Shown here: one piece after another, positions 36,953 to 45,235 of the stretch
How positions within the stretch are numbered: position 1 is the stretch's first letter
How the letters are laid out: every line of letters begins with the position of its first letter
Source: Bifidobacterium pongonis
Lineage (GTDB): Bacteria > Actinomycetota > Actinomycetes > Actinomycetales > Bifidobacteriaceae
Length of the DNA: 64,000 nt
Direction: 5' to 3'
NCBI RefSeq assembly: GCF_019331805.1
Contig: NZ_JAHBBE010000003.1
Location: 45,898-109,897 of the forward strand
Made by a program: the position numbers and the translations under genes
The notes under the pieces: generated by a model
Seen by the model: only the letters and a program-made list of their open reading frames with translations
What the model was told of the DNA's origin: nothing
Database searches by the model: none

Positions 36953-38014
36953 TCAGATGCCGGTTCCGGTGTTGGGGCGTGCGACGCTCAGCGAGCCGAT
37001 GGTTGTGGTTTTCATCTGCACGGTGAAGGCGTCGAGCAACGGCGTGCGGTAGTCGGCGAACACGCCGGGCAGTTCGGCGCTCGTGATGATGCGGGTCGGA
37101 TAGGGCATGCCCTTGGTGCTGGAGAGCAGGCGTTTGCGCCCGGTCAACGCGCTCAGGTCGAATCCGTCGCCGCAGAACACGATGATCGAGACGAACCGGT
37201 CGAGCGGCACGCCGATGATGTGCGAAAGCGCCTGCAGGTAGCGGACGTTCTCCAATACGGGGTTGACCATGTCGTTGACGGGTCCGTTGATGCGCCCGTC
37301 CTTGCTCCATCCGGCGCGCCAATGCATGTCCTGCGTGTCGCCTTCGATGCGGTCGGCCATGGGGTTCTTCTCGTCGATGACGAATATGCCGTACGGCGAG
37401 ACGATCACATGGTCGAGGGTCGCGGTGGTGGCGTGGTCGCTGGAGGTTCCCGCGCCGTTGGCGATCATCACCTCGTCGATGACATGGTAGTCGGCGGGCA
37501 GGTTGCGCAGCATGGCGGCGATGCTTGCGGCCGCGCCCGCATGCGCGGTGCCGAAGGCGGCTCCGGCGGTTGATGCCGGGGCGGTTGCGGCTGCGGTCGT
37601 GCTGTTGGCGCTTGCCGCCGAAGTCGTGGCGGCGGGGGAGTCAAGGCGCACGAAGCCGGGCGGCAACGGCGTCGGGTTGCGGAGCGTGCTTTCGGGCAGC
37701 GGCTCGGATTCCGTATTGGTCGATGTGACGCCCTGGGAGTAGCCGTTGAGCAGTGAGGAAGTAGTGTACGGGTCCGGGGCGTTGGGATTGTCGGAATCCG
37801 AATCGTCGGATCCGTACGTGTTGTTGTTCGCGCTGTCGACCACTTCGGAAAGCTTGCGGGCCAGCCCCCTCTTGAGGGAGGGGTTGCGCTTGATCCGGTG
37901 CACCGTGGTGATGATCACGGCGACGATGGCGTAGACGAACAGCAGAAACGGCATCTGATTGAGCAGTAGGATCAGGCCTTTCAGTAAGGATGAGATGGTC
38001 TGTGAAATGTCCAT
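36953..38014 (-). CDS. NERD-domain protein with N-terminal membrane anchor
   Basis: A 353-residue protein. A hydrophobic helix (residues about 13-34, LLNQMPFLLFVYAIVAVIIT) anchors it, followed by a ~120-residue low-complexity Ser/Thr/Ala/Pro linker. The C-terminal half is a nuclease-related NERD domain: VIDEVMI, TATLDHVIVSPYGIFVIDEKN (Asp...Glu-x-Lys, nuclease-fold-like), and SIIVFCGDG. NERD proteins are predicted nucleases or DNA-processing proteins; the function here is unproven. The ATG at 38014 has GAGGGAAG upstream. Confidence 0.8.
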   Translation of the reverse strand: MDISQTISSLLKGLILLLNQMPFLLFVYAIVAVIITTVHRIKRNPSLKRGLARKLSEVVDSANNNTYGSDDSDSDNPNAPDPYTTSSLLNGYSQGVTSTNTESEPLPESTLRNPTPLPPGFVRLDSPAATTSAASANSTTAAATAPASTAGAAFGTAHAGAAASIAAMLRNLPADYHVIDEVMIANGAGTSSDHATTATLDHVIVSPYGIFVIDEKNPMADRIEGDTQDMHWRAGWSKDGRINGPVNDMVNPVLENVRYLQALSHIIGVPLDRFVSIIVFCGDGFDLSALTGRKRLLSSTKGMPYPTRIITSAELPGVFADYRTPLLDAFTVQMKTTTIGSLSVARPNTGTGI

Positions 38015-38050
38015 GTGCGGTTTCTTCCCTCGGTTTTTTGATGTCAACGG

Positions 38051-38083
38051 TGACTACGTTTGCAATCATTGATTACGTTTGCA
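38051..38083. promoter_or_regulatory. Two 14-bp direct repeats upstream of the NERD gene
   Basis: TGACTACGTTTGCA (38051-38064) and TGATTACGTTTGCA (38070-38083) are 19 bp apart, on the side of the NERD gene where its promoter should lie. They look like paired operator half-sites. Confidence 0.5.
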
Positions 38084-38106
38084 CAACCGAGGCCAGTATA
38101 TCGAAG

Positions 38107-38141
38107 AAACCCCTTGGCGGCCACTTGCCGTCAAGGGGTTT
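38107..38141. terminator. Terminator after the nnr gene
   Basis: AAACCCCTTG and CAAGGGGTTT form a 10-bp stem. On the minus strand TTTCTTC follows, fitting termination of the nnr message. Confidence 0.75.
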
Positions 38142-38181
38142 ATGAGGATGAAAGATGCGTCGCCCGGACCGGGCGGCTTGG

Positions 38182-39978
38182 TCAACGGATCAGTTCGTCG
38201 AACATCTGCGGAATGGCGTCGATGACATCGGTGGCGACGATCGGGTGGCCGATCGACGAGAACCGCTGCTTCTCCGTATGACCGTACAGTTCGGGCCTAT
38301 GCCAGCCTCGCTGTTCCGAACCGGAGGCCACGGCGGCGGCAAGACCATGCATGTATGCGGCAGCGGCGGCGATTTCGGGGATGAACGAGGGATTGGCGGG
38401 CAATGTGCCATCCTGTTGGGCGAGCAACGCGCCAAGCATACCGGCGAGCACGTCGCCGGCGCCGGCGGTGCCCAGCCAGGCCGGGGCGCGCCCGGAAAGA
38501 ATGACGCGGTCACCGCCGTCGCCATCCGCTCCGACCACGATGGTGACGGCACCCTTCAACAGCACGGTCGCGCCGGTCAGCTCATGGGCCATCGTCGCAT
38601 ACCGCAGTGGTTCGGCCTGCACGTCGCTCGCGTCGACCGGCTCGCCATCGGCATCCTCACCGTGCAGACGGTTCAGCAGCCGGGCCAATTCGCCGGCATG
38701 CGGGGTGATGACCACTTGGTGCGGCACATGGTCGGGCAGCAGATCCAACGCGCCCGCGTCCACCGCGATGGGCGGCATGGCCGCCGCGTCGGACGCATCC
38801 CGTTCGTCGCCGCCCGTACCATCCGTATCGCCCGGCATCGCGTAATGCCGCAGCAGCGCCTCGATAGTGTCGCGCTGAATATCCTTGTCGTCCCTGTCGT
38901 CGCCGGAGGGGACGCCCGATCCCACAACCCAGGACTGCACATGCCCCTTGCCGATCACCGCTTCCGGCAGCGCGGCGAGCACCATGTCCTGCGCGCGTTG
39001 CGGGCCCATGTAGCGCACCATGCCCGTATCGGTGCGGGCGGCGGCCTTCGCGGTCAGCACTGCGGCACCGGGATAGCGTGCGGAACCGGTCACCAATCCG
39101 ACCACGCCACGCGAATACTTGCCGTCCGACAAGCGCGGAAGACGAATCGCATCCGCCACGAAATCACCATCCGTCATTTCGACGGCGGGAACAGTGCCGT
39201 CGATATCGAAACCGAAATCGACCAGAACCAGCTTGCCGCAGGCATACGAGGCGGGCGGAACCATCGCGCATGGTTTCATCGCGCCGAACATGACCGTCAC
39301 ATCGGCGGGAATGTACGCGCCGGGCAGGGAACCGTCGTTCACGCCCACACCGGAAGGCGTGTCGACCGCGACCACCAGCGGCAGGTCGGCGGAAGGCTCG
39401 TTGTTGGGCAGCGCGGGGCGGTCCGGCAGCCGTGAAGTCAAGCCGAGGGAGGCGGCGATGGTGCCGGGGATGCTGCGCAACGCGCCGGACACGCCGATGC
39501 CGGTCATCGCGTCGAGAACCACATGCGATCCTTGCGCGTATTCGACCGCGGCCTGCAGCCGTTCCCCGGCCTCACCGGCGGAGAAACCGGTGGCGCATCC
39601 GGGGATTTCGGCGTTCGGATCAAGCACCAGCACGCGCCCGCCGGCATGCACGAACGCGGCGAACGCGCCGTCATGCAGGGAACGCCCCGTCGCGATCGCG
39701 GTGACCTGCGCGCCCTCCCGCGCCAGTATGGCGCCGGCGTACAATCCGTCGCCGCCATTGTCCCCGGCGCCCGCGAGCACGGTGATGCGGGCATCCTCCA
39801 CTGCGAGATCCTCGTCGTCGAGCAGCGTCATCGTCACCTGCGCCGCAGCCGAGGCGGCCATGCGCATCAACGGCGTGCCATCATCGAGCAGCGGACGCTC
39901 CATATCGCGCACGGTATCGGAATCGTAGGCGCTGTACAACAGCATTTGCAGGCGGTCAGCATCATTGGCGATGTCCAT
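38182..39978 (-). CDS. nnr: Bifunctional NAD(P)H-hydrate epimerase/dehydratase
   Basis: A 598-residue fusion of NnrE and NnrD, which repair damaged, hydrated NAD(P)H. The N-terminal YjeF domain has GAGDNGGDGLYAG, the epimerase nucleotide motif. The C-terminal ADP-dependent dehydratase has VITPHAGELARLL and the anion-hole GTAGAGDVLAG. The region between contains a low-complexity Asp/Gly insertion near residues 345-400 (DDRDDKD, DTDGTGGDERDASD). AAGGAAGGG precedes the ATG. Confidence 0.93.
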   Translation of the reverse strand: MDIANDADRLQMLLYSAYDSDTVRDMERPLLDDGTPLMRMAASAAAQVTMTLLDDEDLAVEDARITVLAGAGDNGGDGLYAGAILAREGAQVTAIATGRSLHDGAFAAFVHAGGRVLVLDPNAEIPGCATGFSAGEAGERLQAAVEYAQGSHVVLDAMTGIGVSGALRSIPGTIAASLGLTSRLPDRPALPNNEPSADLPLVVAVDTPSGVGVNDGSLPGAYIPADVTVMFGAMKPCAMVPPASYACGKLVLVDFGFDIDGTVPAVEMTDGDFVADAIRLPRLSDGKYSRGVVGLVTGSARYPGAAVLTAKAAARTDTGMVRYMGPQRAQDMVLAALPEAVIGKGHVQSWVVGSGVPSGDDRDDKDIQRDTIEALLRHYAMPGDTDGTGGDERDASDAAAMPPIAVDAGALDLLPDHVPHQVVITPHAGELARLLNRLHGEDADGEPVDASDVQAEPLRYATMAHELTGATVLLKGAVTIVVGADGDGGDRVILSGRAPAWLGTAGAGDVLAGMLGALLAQQDGTLPANPSFIPEIAAAAAYMHGLAAAVASGSEQRGWHRPELYGHTEKQRFSSIGHPIVATDVIDAIPQMFDELIR

Positions 39979-40035
39979 GGAACCCTTCCTTCCGAGACGT
40001 ATTAGAACACACTGTAGTACATGCGCGGGTACGGG

Positions 40036-40078
40036 AACGCCCGATGCGGAAGGCTCGGGGCTTTCCGCATCGGGCGTT
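40036..40078. terminator. Terminator after the MetE-like gene
   Basis: AACGCCCGATGCGGAA and TTCCGCATCGGGCGTT pair perfectly (16 bp) around an 11-base loop. It is downstream of the minus-strand gene ending at 40104 and about 58 bp upstream of nnr. Confidence 0.8.
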
Positions 40079-40103
40079 GCTCACATGGGCGCGTCGGTTC
40101 GGC

Positions 40104-41225
40104 TTACTCGCCCCAAACCTCTTCGGCGATGGAACGCACAAGGGCGATCTTGGCCCACTGCTGTTCCTCGGTGAGCTTGTTGCCTTCCTCGGTGGAGGCG
40201 AAGCCGCACTGGGTGGACAGGCACAGGCGGTCGAGCGGCACATACCGGGCAGCTTCGGCGATACGGGCCTTAATGGCTTCCGGATCCTCAAGTTCGGGCC
40301 TCTTGGAGGTGACGAGGCCGAGCACGACCTTCTTATCGCCGGAGACTTCGGCCAGCGGCGCGAAATCACCGGAACGGTCGTCGTCGAACTCCAGATAGTA
40401 GGCGTTCACGTTCTCCTCGCCGAACAGCTTGGCGGCGACCGGGGCGTAGCCGCCGGACGACAGCCAGGTGGAGTGGAAGTTGCCGCGGCAGATGTGGGTG
40501 TTGATCGCCAGGTCGGCGGGCTGGTCCGCGATCACCGCGTTGATCACGTCGAGATTCTCCTGCTGCAGACGGGCCGCGTCCTCATCGCTCCAGCCGAGGC
40601 GCTCGCGCACGCTCCTGTCGCACAGGCGGGTCCACGTGCAATCGTCGAACTGCACGTTACGGCAGCCGGCGGCATACAGGTCGGCGATGACCTGACGGTA
40701 CGCGGCCACGATATCCGCGGTCAGCTCGTCATCATCCCTGTAGTATTCGTCATACGGGTAGGCGTTCTTGTTGCCGGTGAGCACGAAACGGGTCTGCGCG
40801 GGGGAGGGCATGGTCTGACGGGCCACGGTGTTCTCATCCTCGAACTGCTTGACGAACTTGAAATGCTCGACGAACGGATGGTCATGACCGTCCAGCTTGC
40901 CGGTCACGGTGGCGGTGTCGGCGGGGGTGACCTCGTCATGGAAGGCGACACGGTGGGCGGCGGCGACATGGTCCACGCCGTTGAAGCCCCACATGAAGTC
41001 GAAATGCCACCAGCCGCGTCGGAACTCGCCGTCGGTGATGACATGCAGGCCGGCGGCCTTCTGCTTGGCGACCAGATCGGTGATGAGCCTGTCCTCGACG
41101 GCCTTCAGACCGGCGGCGTCGATGGTGCCGGCGGCGAAATCGGCGCGGGCCTGCTTGAGCTCGGCCGGGCGCAGGTAGGAACCGACCACATCGGCACGGA
41201 ACGGCGCGTTCTTGGAATATGCCAT
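40104..41225 (-). CDS. MetE C-terminal-domain-like methyltransferase (YxjG type)
   Basis: A 373-residue protein matching only the catalytic barrel of cobalamin-independent methionine synthase. Zinc ligands are visible as HICRGNF (His-x-Cys), YLEFDD (Glu) and STQCGFAS (Cys). It resembles the YxjG/YxjH group, thought to use methyl donors other than full polyglutamyl folate; its exact reaction is unknown. ATG 41225 follows AAAGGAGA. A 13-bp palindrome lies 25 bp upstream. A full-length metE is elsewhere in the window, so it is a paralogue, not a replacement. Confidence 0.85.
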   Translation of the reverse strand: MAYSKNAPFRADVVGSYLRPAELKQARADFAAGTIDAAGLKAVEDRLITDLVAKQKAAGLHVITDGEFRRGWWHFDFMWGFNGVDHVAAAHRVAFHDEVTPADTATVTGKLDGHDHPFVEHFKFVKQFEDENTVARQTMPSPAQTRFVLTGNKNAYPYDEYYRDDDELTADIVAAYRQVIADLYAAGCRNVQFDDCTWTRLCDRSVRERLGWSDEDAARLQQENLDVINAVIADQPADLAINTHICRGNFHSTWLSSGGYAPVAAKLFGEENVNAYYLEFDDDRSGDFAPLAEVSGDKKVVLGLVTSKRPELEDPEAIKARIAEAARYVPLDRLCLSTQCGFASTEEGNKLTEEQQWAKIALVRSIAEEVWGE

Positions 41226-41249
41226 GATTCTCCTTTGGCTATTGGCTTG

Positions 41250-41262
41250 CGATTGGCAATCG
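41250..41262. promoter_or_regulatory. 13-bp palindrome upstream of the MetE-like gene
   Basis: CGATTGGCAATCG is a perfect palindrome with a central G, located 25 bp before the ATG at 41225, with ATTGGC repeats beside it. A candidate operator in the leader. Confidence 0.5.
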
Positions 41263-41376
41263 AATTGACGAAACCTACAGTATGGTACTCCGTCATCCTC
41301 GAACGCGGCACAAACATATCGGAAGGCGCGGGCCACGTCTATACTGGGGCCGCGATTCACAGGAACATACGGAACG

Positions 41377-41859
41377 ATGACCGGGAATGGGGCGCGTGCG
41401 ATGACAGGCGAAACGACGGATGAGATGACGGACGAACGGACGCAGGAATCCAAGGAACCACGGAAAACACAGGTGGGGAACGCCGAAGCCAAACCGCGCA
41501 GAACGCTACTGCCATACCTGATGGTCTCCGCCACGCAAACCCTCGTCGAATTCGGCTCCTTCGCCATCCTGCACCTGCTGTCGGTACCCTCGGCCGCGGC
41601 CAACGCCGTCGCCATCGTGCTATCCGCGTCCTACAACTTCCTCATGAACCGCAACGTGACGTTCAAATCATCCAGCAACTTCGCACGCAGCGTCGCACTG
41701 TTCATCCTCCTATGGGTATGGAACTACCTCTTCGGCTCCACCATGCTCACATGGCTGCCCGCAACCTTCGGATGGAACGCGATCCTGGTGAAATTCCTCA
41801 CCATGGCATGCCAGTTCGCATGGGGATACCCCCTGTGCAAGCACGTCATCTTCCGCTGA
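41377..41859 (+). CDS. GtrA-like small membrane protein
   Basis: A 160-residue protein with an N-terminal polar, charged stretch of about 45 residues and then four predicted membrane helices, including the GtrA-type segment SASYNFLMNRNVTF followed by basic residues. GtrA proteins are thought to flip lipid-linked sugars for cell-wall or envelope glycosylation. The start is uncertain: in-frame ATGs also lie at 41401 and 41425. No clear ribosome site. The gene diverges from the MetE-like gene. Confidence 0.78.
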   Translation: MTGNGARAMTGETTDEMTDERTQESKEPRKTQVGNAEAKPRRTLLPYLMVSATQTLVEFGSFAILHLLSVPSAAANAVAIVLSASYNFLMNRNVTFKSSSNFARSVALFILLWVWNYLFGSTMLTWLPATFGWNAILVKFLTMACQFAWGYPLCKHVIFR

Positions 41860-41936
41860 ACCCGTCCGAACCGTCACGCAATCACACGATCACACGATCA
41901 CAGGCGTCGACACGACACCGACGCAACACACCGGCA

Positions 41937-41967
41937 TTGGACTTCAAGTACTCGAAGTTCTTAGAGT
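41937..41967 (+). promoter_or_regulatory. MerR-type promoter and operator, leaderless
   Basis: TTGGAC (-35, 41937-41942) and TAGAGT (-10, 41962-41967) are 19 bp apart, the overlong spacing typical of MerR-controlled promoters. Across the spacer lies the near-palindrome ACTTCAAGTACTCGAAGT (41941-41958). The merR ATG is eight bases after the -10, so the message has no leader. This is probably the autoregulatory site. Confidence 0.7.
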
Positions 41968-41974
41968 TCGAACC

Positions 41975-42445
41975 ATGGGCAAAACGACAAGCACCTGGCA
42001 CACGATCCGGCAAGCCTCGATGATCTCCGGACTCCCGGAAACCACCCTGCGCTACTACGAGCAGATCGGCATCATCAAGCCGATCGCCCGCGACCCCAGC
42101 TCCGGGCACCGCATGTACTCGGATGACGACCTGCAATCGCTGATCACCATCTCCTGCCTATCCGCGACCGGCATGCCGCTCAGCGCCATGCGCGAATACC
42201 TCGCCAACGTCGTCGACGGACAGGAAGGCGCTCGCAGGCAGATCGAGCTGTTGGACAAGCAGGCGCTGCGTCTGGCGGCCAAAGCCGAAAGCATCCGTAT
42301 GCAGCAGGCGTACGTGTCGTTCAAAACCCTGTATTGGAGGGCCGTCGCGGAAGGACATCCGGATGAGGCGGAACGTCTGCTGGCCGAGAACCGCGACATC
42401 GTCGATGCGGTCAAACGCCAACAGCACGAGTCGACCGACGTCTGA
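41975..42445 (+). CDS. MerR-family regulator
   Basis: A 156-residue regulator. The N-terminal winged helix has SMISGLPETTLRYYEQIGIIKP, the MerR signature, with RMYSDDDL completing the wing. A C-terminal coiled-coil helix follows. No cysteine pattern for metal binding is seen, so it is of the AdhR-like type that senses aldehydes or electrophiles (inference). It precedes an alcohol dehydrogenase and a carboxymuconolactone decarboxylase gene, the same neighbours as B. subtilis AdhR-type regulators. Confidence 0.88.
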   Translation: MGKTTSTWHTIRQASMISGLPETTLRYYEQIGIIKPIARDPSSGHRMYSDDDLQSLITISCLSATGMPLSAMREYLANVVDGQEGARRQIELLDKQALRLAAKAESIRMQQAYVSFKTLYWRAVAEGHPDEAERLLAENRDIVDAVKRQQHESTDV

Positions 42446-42543
42446 CGGACGGGGCGACCCATTCCATATACATTGCAGCCACATATGCAACACGCATATC
42501 GCAACCTCTGTGAACCCCATATCGACCGATGAAGGAGCGACCA

Positions 42544-43593
42544 ATGAAGTCAGCAGTCTATAAGGACATCAAAACCATGGCCTGTGAGGAACGGCCCAAG
42601 CCGGTCCTCGTCGAAACCGACGACGCGATCATCCGCGTGGTGCGCGCCTGCGTGTGCGGATCCGACCTGTGGTTCTTCCGTGATGGCCGTGAAGCCAACA
42701 CCCAGACCGGCCACGAATCCATCGGCGTGGTCGAATCCGTCGGCGCCGACGTCACCATCGCCAAGCCCGGCGATTTCGTGATCGTGCCGTTCCCCTACTC
42801 CTGCGGCGAATGCCCGGTGTGCAAGGCCGGTTTCGAATCGTCCTGCCCGCACGGCGGCTATTTCGGCGGCGAAGGTTTGGGCTGCCAGGCCGAATACCTG
42901 CGCGTGCCCCACGCCAACGGCACGCTTGTCGTGGTGCCCGGCGACGCGAAGACCTTCTCCGATGAGATGCTCGCCGACCTGCTCGCACTGTCCGACGTGA
43001 TGCCGACCGGCTACCATGCGGCCGCCTCCGCCGAGGTCAAGCCCGGCGACACGGCCGTGGTGTTCGGCGACGGTGCGGTGGGCCTGTGCGGCGTGCTGTC
43101 CGCCAAGATCCGCGGCGCCAAGCGCATCATCGCCATGAGCCGTCACGCCGACCGTCAGGTGCTGGCCCGCGAGTTCGGCGCCACCGACATCGTCGAGGAG
43201 CGTGGCGACGAGGCCGTGGCCCGCATCATGGAAATGACCGACGGGTACGGTGCGGACGCCGTGCTCGAATGCGTGGGTTCCGCCCTGTCCAACGACACCG
43301 CGATGAAGGTCGCCCGCTGCGGCGCCATCGTCGGCCGCGTCGGTCTGCCCCATGGCGTCGAAGCGGATATTCCCGGCCTGTTCTACCGCAACGTCGGCCT
43401 GCGCGGCGGCCCCGCCCCGGTGCGCCACTACGACACCGAGGTCGACCATCTGCTCGAACTCGTGCTCAAGGGCGAAATTCACCCCGGCCGCGTGTTCACC
43501 GCCGAATTCACCCTCGACGACATCCAGGCCGCGTACGACGCGATGGATCGCCGCGAGACCATCAAGTCCCTGCTGCGCATCAGCGAGGTCTGA
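42544..43593 (+). CDS. Zinc-dependent alcohol dehydrogenase family protein
   Basis: A 349-residue medium-chain dehydrogenase. Catalytic zinc ligands are Cys in CGSDLW and the His-Glu pair in TGHESIG. The structural-zinc loop is CGECPVCKAGFESSC. The NAD(P)-binding loop is FGDGAVGLCG. Likely reduces aldehydes, given the MerR neighbour; the natural substrate is unknown. The ATG at 42544 follows GAAGGAG; a closer upstream ATG at 42529 has none. Confidence 0.9.
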   Translation: MKSAVYKDIKTMACEERPKPVLVETDDAIIRVVRACVCGSDLWFFRDGREANTQTGHESIGVVESVGADVTIAKPGDFVIVPFPYSCGECPVCKAGFESSCPHGGYFGGEGLGCQAEYLRVPHANGTLVVVPGDAKTFSDEMLADLLALSDVMPTGYHAAASAEVKPGDTAVVFGDGAVGLCGVLSAKIRGAKRIIAMSRHADRQVLAREFGATDIVEERGDEAVARIMEMTDGYGADAVLECVGSALSNDTAMKVARCGAIVGRVGLPHGVEADIPGLFYRNVGLRGGPAPVRHYDTEVDHLLELVLKGEIHPGRVFTAEFTLDDIQAAYDAMDRRETIKSLLRISEV

Positions 43594-43605
43594 TCCGCGT
43601 TCTAT

Positions 43606-43647
43606 CACGAGGCGCGTCCGTCCCATCGGGGGAGGGCGCGCCTCGTG
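43606..43647 (+). terminator. Terminator after the dehydrogenase
   Basis: CACGAGGCGCG and CGCGCCTCGTG pair perfectly over 11 bp around a 20-base loop. Confidence 0.75.
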
Positions 43648-43758
43648 CGTTCGGCGGTCGCCGCGGCGCGTGGTCCGCGGTGGCGGACGATGGACGCATA
43701 ACGGGCCGCCGCGATTCATCATGCAATCCATGCATGGCGAAACCGTTCCCATCAGTAT

Positions 43759-43787
43759 TTGATGGGGTACGGCTTCGGGCATAAGGT
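43759..43787 (+). promoter_or_regulatory. Promoter of the carboxymuconolactone decarboxylase gene
   Basis: TTGATG and TAAGGT are separated by 17 bp (43759-43787), about 95 bp before the ATG. The gene therefore appears to have its own promoter, despite lying next to the dehydrogenase. Confidence 0.55.
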
Positions 43788-43882
43788 ATAGGCGAAATCG
43801 TCGGATGACGTCATGCCGACCGACGAGCGAACGACAACCGGGCGCACAGCAGACCGGACGTACAACAAGGAAGGGCCAGCGC

Positions 43883-44641
43883 ATGTTTGGCAAGAAAAAC
43901 GGATTCTTCTCCGATGGCAAGATCACCCTCGAACAGGCCGATCCCGAATTCATCAAACTGTTCTCCGACTTCGCCTACGACGAAGTGGTGAACGAGCCGG
44001 GCGCACAGCATCCCGACCTTGACGACGCCACCCGATCCATGGCCATCCTCGCCACGCTGATCGGCTGCCAGGGTGTCGACGCCTACGAGATGATGCTGCC
44101 CGTGGCCCTGGAAACCGGGGTTACGCCGGTGCAGGTGAAGGAAGTCGTCTATCAGGCCGTCGCCTACCTGGGCTTCGGCCGCGTGCTGCCGTTCCTCAAG
44201 GCGACCAACGAGATTTTCGTCGACAAAGACATCAATCTGCCGCTGGAAGGCCAGTCCACCACCACGCCCGAAACCCGCGCCGCAGCCGGTGAACAGTCGC
44301 AGATCGAGATCTTCGGCGAAGGCATGCGCGGCTTCGCCCAGTCCGGCCCCGAGGAAAGCCGCCATCTCAACAAGTGGCTGGCCGACAACTGCTTCGGCGA
44401 CTACTACACCCGCACCGGCCTGACCACCCGCGAACGCGAGATGATCACCCTGTGCTTCCTCTCCGCCCAAGGCGGATGCGAGCCGCAGCTCGTCGCCCAC
44501 GCGAAGGCGAATCTGGCCGTCGGCAACGAGAAGGCGTTCCTCATCGCGGTGGTGTCCCAGTGCATGCCGTACATCGGTTACCCGCGCACCCTCAACGCGC
44601 TGCGCTGCATCAACGAAGCCGCACAGGCCGCACAAGCCTGA
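43883..44641 (+). CDS. Carboxymuconolactone decarboxylase-family protein (two domains)
   Basis: A 252-residue protein with two repeats of the AhpD/CMD fold: an N-terminal one with DDATRSMAILATLIGCQGVDAYEMM and a C-terminal one with TTREREMITLCFLSAQGGCEPQL. The CxxC motif of AhpD peroxidases is absent; a single Cys occurs in each half (IGCQG, GGCEP). Its role is more likely detoxification or redox chemistry than aromatic degradation, given its neighbours. The ATG follows AAGGAAGG. ATGs further upstream give non-coding-like sequence. Confidence 0.85.
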   Translation: MFGKKNGFFSDGKITLEQADPEFIKLFSDFAYDEVVNEPGAQHPDLDDATRSMAILATLIGCQGVDAYEMMLPVALETGVTPVQVKEVVYQAVAYLGFGRVLPFLKATNEIFVDKDINLPLEGQSTTTPETRAAAGEQSQIEIFGEGMRGFAQSGPEESRHLNKWLADNCFGDYYTRTGLTTREREMITLCFLSAQGGCEPQLVAHAKANLAVGNEKAFLIAVVSQCMPYIGYPRTLNALRCINEAAQAAQA

Positions 44642-44668
44642 GCGCACAGTACCCGGAAGCATGTTCTC

Positions 44669-44703
44669 AGGGCGGGAAACGCAACGGTCGTTTCCCGCCC
44701 TTT
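44669..44703 (+). terminator. Rho-independent terminator
   Basis: AGGGCGGGAAACG and CGTTTCCCGCCCT form a 13-bp stem with a 7-base loop, followed by TTT. Confidence 0.85.
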
Positions 44704-44749
44704 CGCTATTCGTGGTCGCCCGCCGAACGCATGGCCACCGCAGACTTGG

Positions 44750-44812
44750 TTATCCACAAACGTGCCCCAAAGCCGAATATTATCCACCGCATATCGAAGC
44801 GGATTATCCACA
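44750..44812 (+). promoter_or_regulatory. Cluster of three DnaA-box-like sites
   Basis: TTATCCACA at 44750-44758, TTATCCACC at 44780-44788 and TTATCCACA at 44804-44812 are in the same orientation, spaced 30 and 24 bp. The two outer copies match the consensus DnaA box TTATNCACA exactly. They lie in gene-free DNA, and no origin genes (dnaA, dnaN) are nearby. Confidence 0.65.
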
Positions 44813-45235
44813 TATCCCCAATGCGAGATAGGTCGGTTGCGCCCGCAGTGTTCCTCCCATAAGCTGGCCCGCACACGTGGGGAAAGGCCCCATGGGAAAG
44901 GACAAGGATGTCAACCACCCGCGAACACGAACGAGACCGCAGGAAGCGGCAGGCCGTCTTCCCGCAGCCGCCCGCCGAAGCCGGGGAACGCCCATGAGCG
45001 CGGTGCGACCGGCCGTCATCCCATTCGACGAGGGGAGCGTGAGGGGACGCGCATCATGCCGACGTGCCGGACCACGCGCGGCGAAACGACGGGAACGGGT
45101 GGCGGTGACCCGGCCCCACGCGCGTCCGGGGAGCATGAATCGGCGCATGGCGACGGGGTAGTCGGTGATTGCTATAGTGTTCCCTTGGTTTACACACATA
45201 TACACATCGCAATACCGGAAAGAGTAGGGTGAAGC
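44813..45235 (+). promoter_or_regulatory. Gene-free stretch with extended -10 upstream of the ABC-F gene
   Basis: No convincing gene is seen in these ~420 bp; open frames here have unusual composition. Near its end, TGCTATAGT (45171-45178... extended -10 TG-N-TATAGT) could start a leader of about 50 nt before the ABC-F gene. An AGGGTGA site precedes the ATG at 45236. Confidence 0.45.

Noticed and set aside
44762..45232. Open frames in the DnaA-box stretch, including 44877-45161
   Set aside because: Arg/Pro/Gly-rich composition, no ribosome site pattern and no family resemblance.
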